Under the pieces are notes generated by a model. It was not told where the DNA came from, did no database searches, and saw only the letters and a program-made list of their open reading frames with translations. Source: Aurantimonadaceae bacterium (GTDB lineage Bacteria; Pseudomonadota; Alphaproteobacteria; Rhizobiales; Rhizobiaceae). From it: a DNA stretch of 64,000 nt. The DNA lies in the NCBI GenBank assembly GCA_947474855.1, contig CANJKV010000003.1, positions 26,376 to 90,375 on the forward strand, given 5' to 3'. Of this stretch, positions 61,751-64,000 are shown one piece after another (within the stretch, counting starts at the first letter, position 1; every line of letters begins with the position of its first letter). The position numbers were made by a program, and so were the translations under genes.

Positions 61751-63724
61751 ATGACCAAGGAACCCGCCGCGAGGAACGACCACCCGGCAAGCACGTACGG
61801 AGAGCCCGCTCCGGCGATCGGCCCCCTTCCCTTGAAGCTGGAACGGGGCAATCGAGAGGTGCCGGCCGACTACCTGTCTCGCCTGTCGTTCAGGAACGGA
61901 CGCGATGGCCTGCGACGGATCTGCAAGGATTTCGGCATCGACCTGCTGTCCCTCCTCCGGGGTGAGGCTGACGCGATCCAGGCGGTCGCGAACCTCAGCG
62001 GGATCGACCAGTCGATCCTGTGCGCCGCCGCGCCGCGCGACCTCGGGGAAAGGTCGAAGGTCTCCTTCCGCGAACAGGTTTTCCATCAACCGATGACGAA
62101 CGATCGCCGGGTCAGGTTCTGCGCTGCCTGCCTGCGGGAGGACGTCGGATCCGGGAGCGGCCGCGTCGAATGCCGTCCGTGGCGCCGCGGCGAGTGGATG
62201 GTCCGCGACCTCGCCACTTGCCCGGTCCACTCGCTCGCGCTCGTGGATCTCGAGGGAAGGCTCGTCGACTTCACCCAGGCCATGGTCGGCGTCATCCCGC
62301 GCCTCGGGGATCTCGAGCGCTCGGCCGGGTCTCGCCCGCTCACGGGACTGGAACAATACATCCTCGGCAGGCTCTCGGGATCCCCGTCGGACGGCAGAAG
62401 CGGGGCGTGGCTGGACGAGATGCCCCTCTATGCCGCCATCCGCTTCTGCGAGGTGCTCGGCACGGTTGCCCTCGAGGGGATCCACGCGAAGGGCAAGCGG
62501 GGACACGACCTCACCCTGCGGCCACGGCTGGCAGCGGGATTCGAGATCGCGTCGGCCGGGCGCGGCGAGTTCCGACGCTTCCTGGAAGACCTCCAGCGCG
62601 GTCGGCGGAGGATCAAGTCGAGATACGGCCCGTCGGCGTTTTTCGGCCCCATCTACGAGTCCTTCGCGAGCCACCCGCGCGATCCCGCCTACGATCCCGT
62701 CCGGCACGAGATCCGCGATCATTGGCTCGAGACGAACGCCGTCGGTCCGGAGGACTCGGATCTTCCGTTCGGCTGGCCCGTGGCGACGCGCCGGCTTCAC
62801 TCCGTGATCTCCGCGTCCAATGCGTTCGGTGTCCACCCCTCCCCGCTCAGGAATGCCCTTTTCGCCAGCGGGATCGTCGGGCCTGACCAGCGCGACCTCA
62901 CTAACGACGCCGTGACATTCGATGCTTCCGCTCACGAGTCCTTCATCCGCGACCTGTCCTCGTCCCTTACGCGGACGGCGGCCGCCTCATACCTCGGGAT
63001 GCCCGATGGGGCGTTTCTGTCGCTCCTCGAGGCGGGACTGGTCGTCCCTTGGCTCGGTGGTACCGGCGAGTCGGTCAAGGACCGCTTCAGAACGGCGGAC
63101 CTCGACGCCTTCGTCGCCTCGCTGCTCGCGAGCGTCGACGCCTCCCGCAAGGACGACGGAAGCCTCGTCGACATCGCGGCCGCCGCCAAGAGGGTCAAGC
63201 GCCGCCCGGCCGCCATCGTGGAACTGCTACTGTCCCGCAAGCTCGAACACGTCGGACATCGGGCCGGCTTGGCCGGATACGGGTCCGTCCTCGTCAATGT
63301 GGGTGAGATCCTGGACGTGTTGGGCGCACCGGACGGCACGGGTCTGACGGCGGCCGATGCCAGCGCTGTGACGGGTATTGCGCCCAAGGTGCTCCGGCTG
63401 CTGGCGCGGGAGGGACATGTCCGTTCGTGGATGGGTTGGAACCCAGTCACTCGGGCTAAGCCACTCCTGTTAGATCGAGACGACCTGACCCGGTTCTGCG
63501 ATGAATACGTGGTGCTGTCGGAGCTTGCCTCGGAATGGGGCACCTCCTGGGCGATGGTGAAGATCCACCTCGCGATGGCGGGCACGGAACCTGCTGCCTT
63601 CTCCGACACGGTCGGGGCTATTTTCTACGCGAGGAGCGACCTGCCGGATACACGGGAGTTCAACCTGACGGCCTGGCCGCGCTCGGGGCCCGGGCACAGC
63701 CCGGCTGGCGACCGAGAAGGCTGA
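61751..63724 (+). CDS. TniQ/TnsD-like target selector, copy 3
   Basis: A 657-residue TniQ protein very similar in plan to copies 1 and 2: YLSRLSFRNGRDGLRRIC near residues 41-58, zinc ligands CAAC (124/127) and CPVH (157-160), WLDEMPLYAAIRFCEVLG, DPAYDPVRHEIRDHWL, then MerR-like helices in the C-terminal half (LTRTAAASYLGMPDGAFLSL). It resembles copy 1 more than copy 2 (shared RFC-AC, IRFCEV and EGI words). Like copy 2 it has no tnsABC beside it. ATG 61751 is used. Confidence 0.85.
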   Translation: MTKEPAARNDHPASTYGEPAPAIGPLPLKLERGNREVPADYLSRLSFRNGRDGLRRICKDFGIDLLSLLRGEADAIQAVANLSGIDQSILCAAAPRDLGERSKVSFREQVFHQPMTNDRRVRFCAACLREDVGSGSGRVECRPWRRGEWMVRDLATCPVHSLALVDLEGRLVDFTQAMVGVIPRLGDLERSAGSRPLTGLEQYILGRLSGSPSDGRSGAWLDEMPLYAAIRFCEVLGTVALEGIHAKGKRGHDLTLRPRLAAGFEIASAGRGEFRRFLEDLQRGRRRIKSRYGPSAFFGPIYESFASHPRDPAYDPVRHEIRDHWLETNAVGPEDSDLPFGWPVATRRLHSVISASNAFGVHPSPLRNALFASGIVGPDQRDLTNDAVTFDASAHESFIRDLSSSLTRTAAASYLGMPDGAFLSLLEAGLVVPWLGGTGESVKDRFRTADLDAFVASLLASVDASRKDDGSLVDIAAAAKRVKRRPAAIVELLLSRKLEHVGHRAGLAGYGSVLVNVGEILDVLGAPDGTGLTAADASAVTGIAPKVLRLLAREGHVRSWMGWNPVTRAKPLLLDRDDLTRFCDEYVVLSELASEWGTSWAMVKIHLAMAGTEPAAFSDTVGAIFYARSDLPDTREFNLTAWPRSGPGHSPAGDREG

Positions 63725-64000
63725 GACCGAAGGCGCCGCCGGACACAGCCCCGCCTGTCGCGCAGCGACCGGTCCGCCGCAAGCCGATCAAGCCCCGTCG
63801 ATCGTGCGCAATTTCCGAGTCTGACGATCTCGAAATTGGGGCATCGATCGAATCCAGGGCAGCGCCGTTCCGGATCTTGATCGGGGTGAGTCATCTATTC
63901 ACGCGAAATGGGTTGAGTCAGGATGACGCGCGTTTCGCAGAAACCCTGCAATGCAGGGCCTTCGTGAAGTCAGCGAGTCAGATGCAGTGACGCCCCAAGG
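63725..64000. other. Right edge of window, non-coding
   Basis: No gene recognised. CAATTTCCGAG (63809-63819) and CTCGAAATTG (63829-63838) form an imperfect hairpin about 85 bp after tniQ copy 3. Confidence 0.35.

Noticed and set aside
35437..63820. GCGCAATTCC near 35437 and GCGCAATTTCC near 63806 as paired transposon ends
   Set aside because: Only about ten bases match and both lie in the same orientation, whereas transposon ends should be inverted.
33019..64000. CRISPR array or cas genes beside the Tn7-like module
   Set aside because: No regularly spaced 25-40 bp repeats and no Cas5/6/7/8/12-like protein were seen; the dispersed repeat R is irregular and in both orientations.

Overview
The window is GC-rich (roughly two thirds G+C by eye), with strong GC bias at third codon positions and gene families typical of Alphaproteobacteria: DUF1127, ParDE, PAS/HWE-style sensors, many IS remnants. 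I infer a Hyphomicrobiales genome, most likely Methylobacteriaceae. It is an accessory region (plasmid or genomic island). There is no core metabolic operon except a lone homocysteine methyltransferase, and the gaps hold gene fragments, insertion sequences and a dispersed short repeat.

Layout. 1-13.7 kb is a mosaic: an XRE regulator, an IS427-group IS5 element with a frameshifted transposase, DUF1127, a homocysteine S-methyltransferase, a DUF6634 protein followed by a soluble AAA-M41 protease, a ParD/ParE pair, broken transposase and NUDIX genes, a BON-domain protein and a YciE/F ferritin-like protein. 13.8-23.8 kb holds one unrecognised cluster: a 1202-residue protein with AAA/STAND-like motifs, read leftward, and a seven-gene rightward operon that starts with a DUF4407 membrane protein and ends with a VirD4/TraG-type ATPase lacking membrane anchors. 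24-33 kb carries DprA-like, XRE, DUF5983-like, PAS, response-regulator, GAF and MarR genes and a possible toxin-antitoxin pair.

33.9-44.2 kb is the centre of interest: a Tn7-like transposition module. It reads TnsA-fold protein without catalytic residues plus PIN nuclease (overlapping by 4 bases), three small proteins, then tnsA, tnsB, tnsC and tniQ closely packed. At least two of the three small proteins resemble the N-terminal DNA-binding part of the neighbouring TnsB. Two further full-length TniQ paralogues lie at 54.5-56.4 kb and 61.8-63.7 kb. A tRNA-Gly-like gene with an abnormal anticodon arm and its own terminator lies between them. No cas gene and no CRISPR array was seen. If the three TniQ proteins serve one TnsABC core, this would be a Tn7-like element with several alternative target selectors and unusual TnsA- and TnsB-derived accessory proteins.

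44.2-63 kb otherwise looks like cargo and debris: a GNAT/HTH pair, a large five-PAS hybrid histidine kinase, an Rpn-like nuclease, remnants of DUF4239, WD40 and UPF0126 genes, an IS110 element with a highly structured leader, and small unknown genes. A repeat of about 90 bp with short inverted ends (R1-R16 below) occurs at least 16 times from 10 to 58.5 kb, often directly at gene ends or breakpoints. It behaves like a MITE family. All assignments come from reading the sequence; no database search was made.
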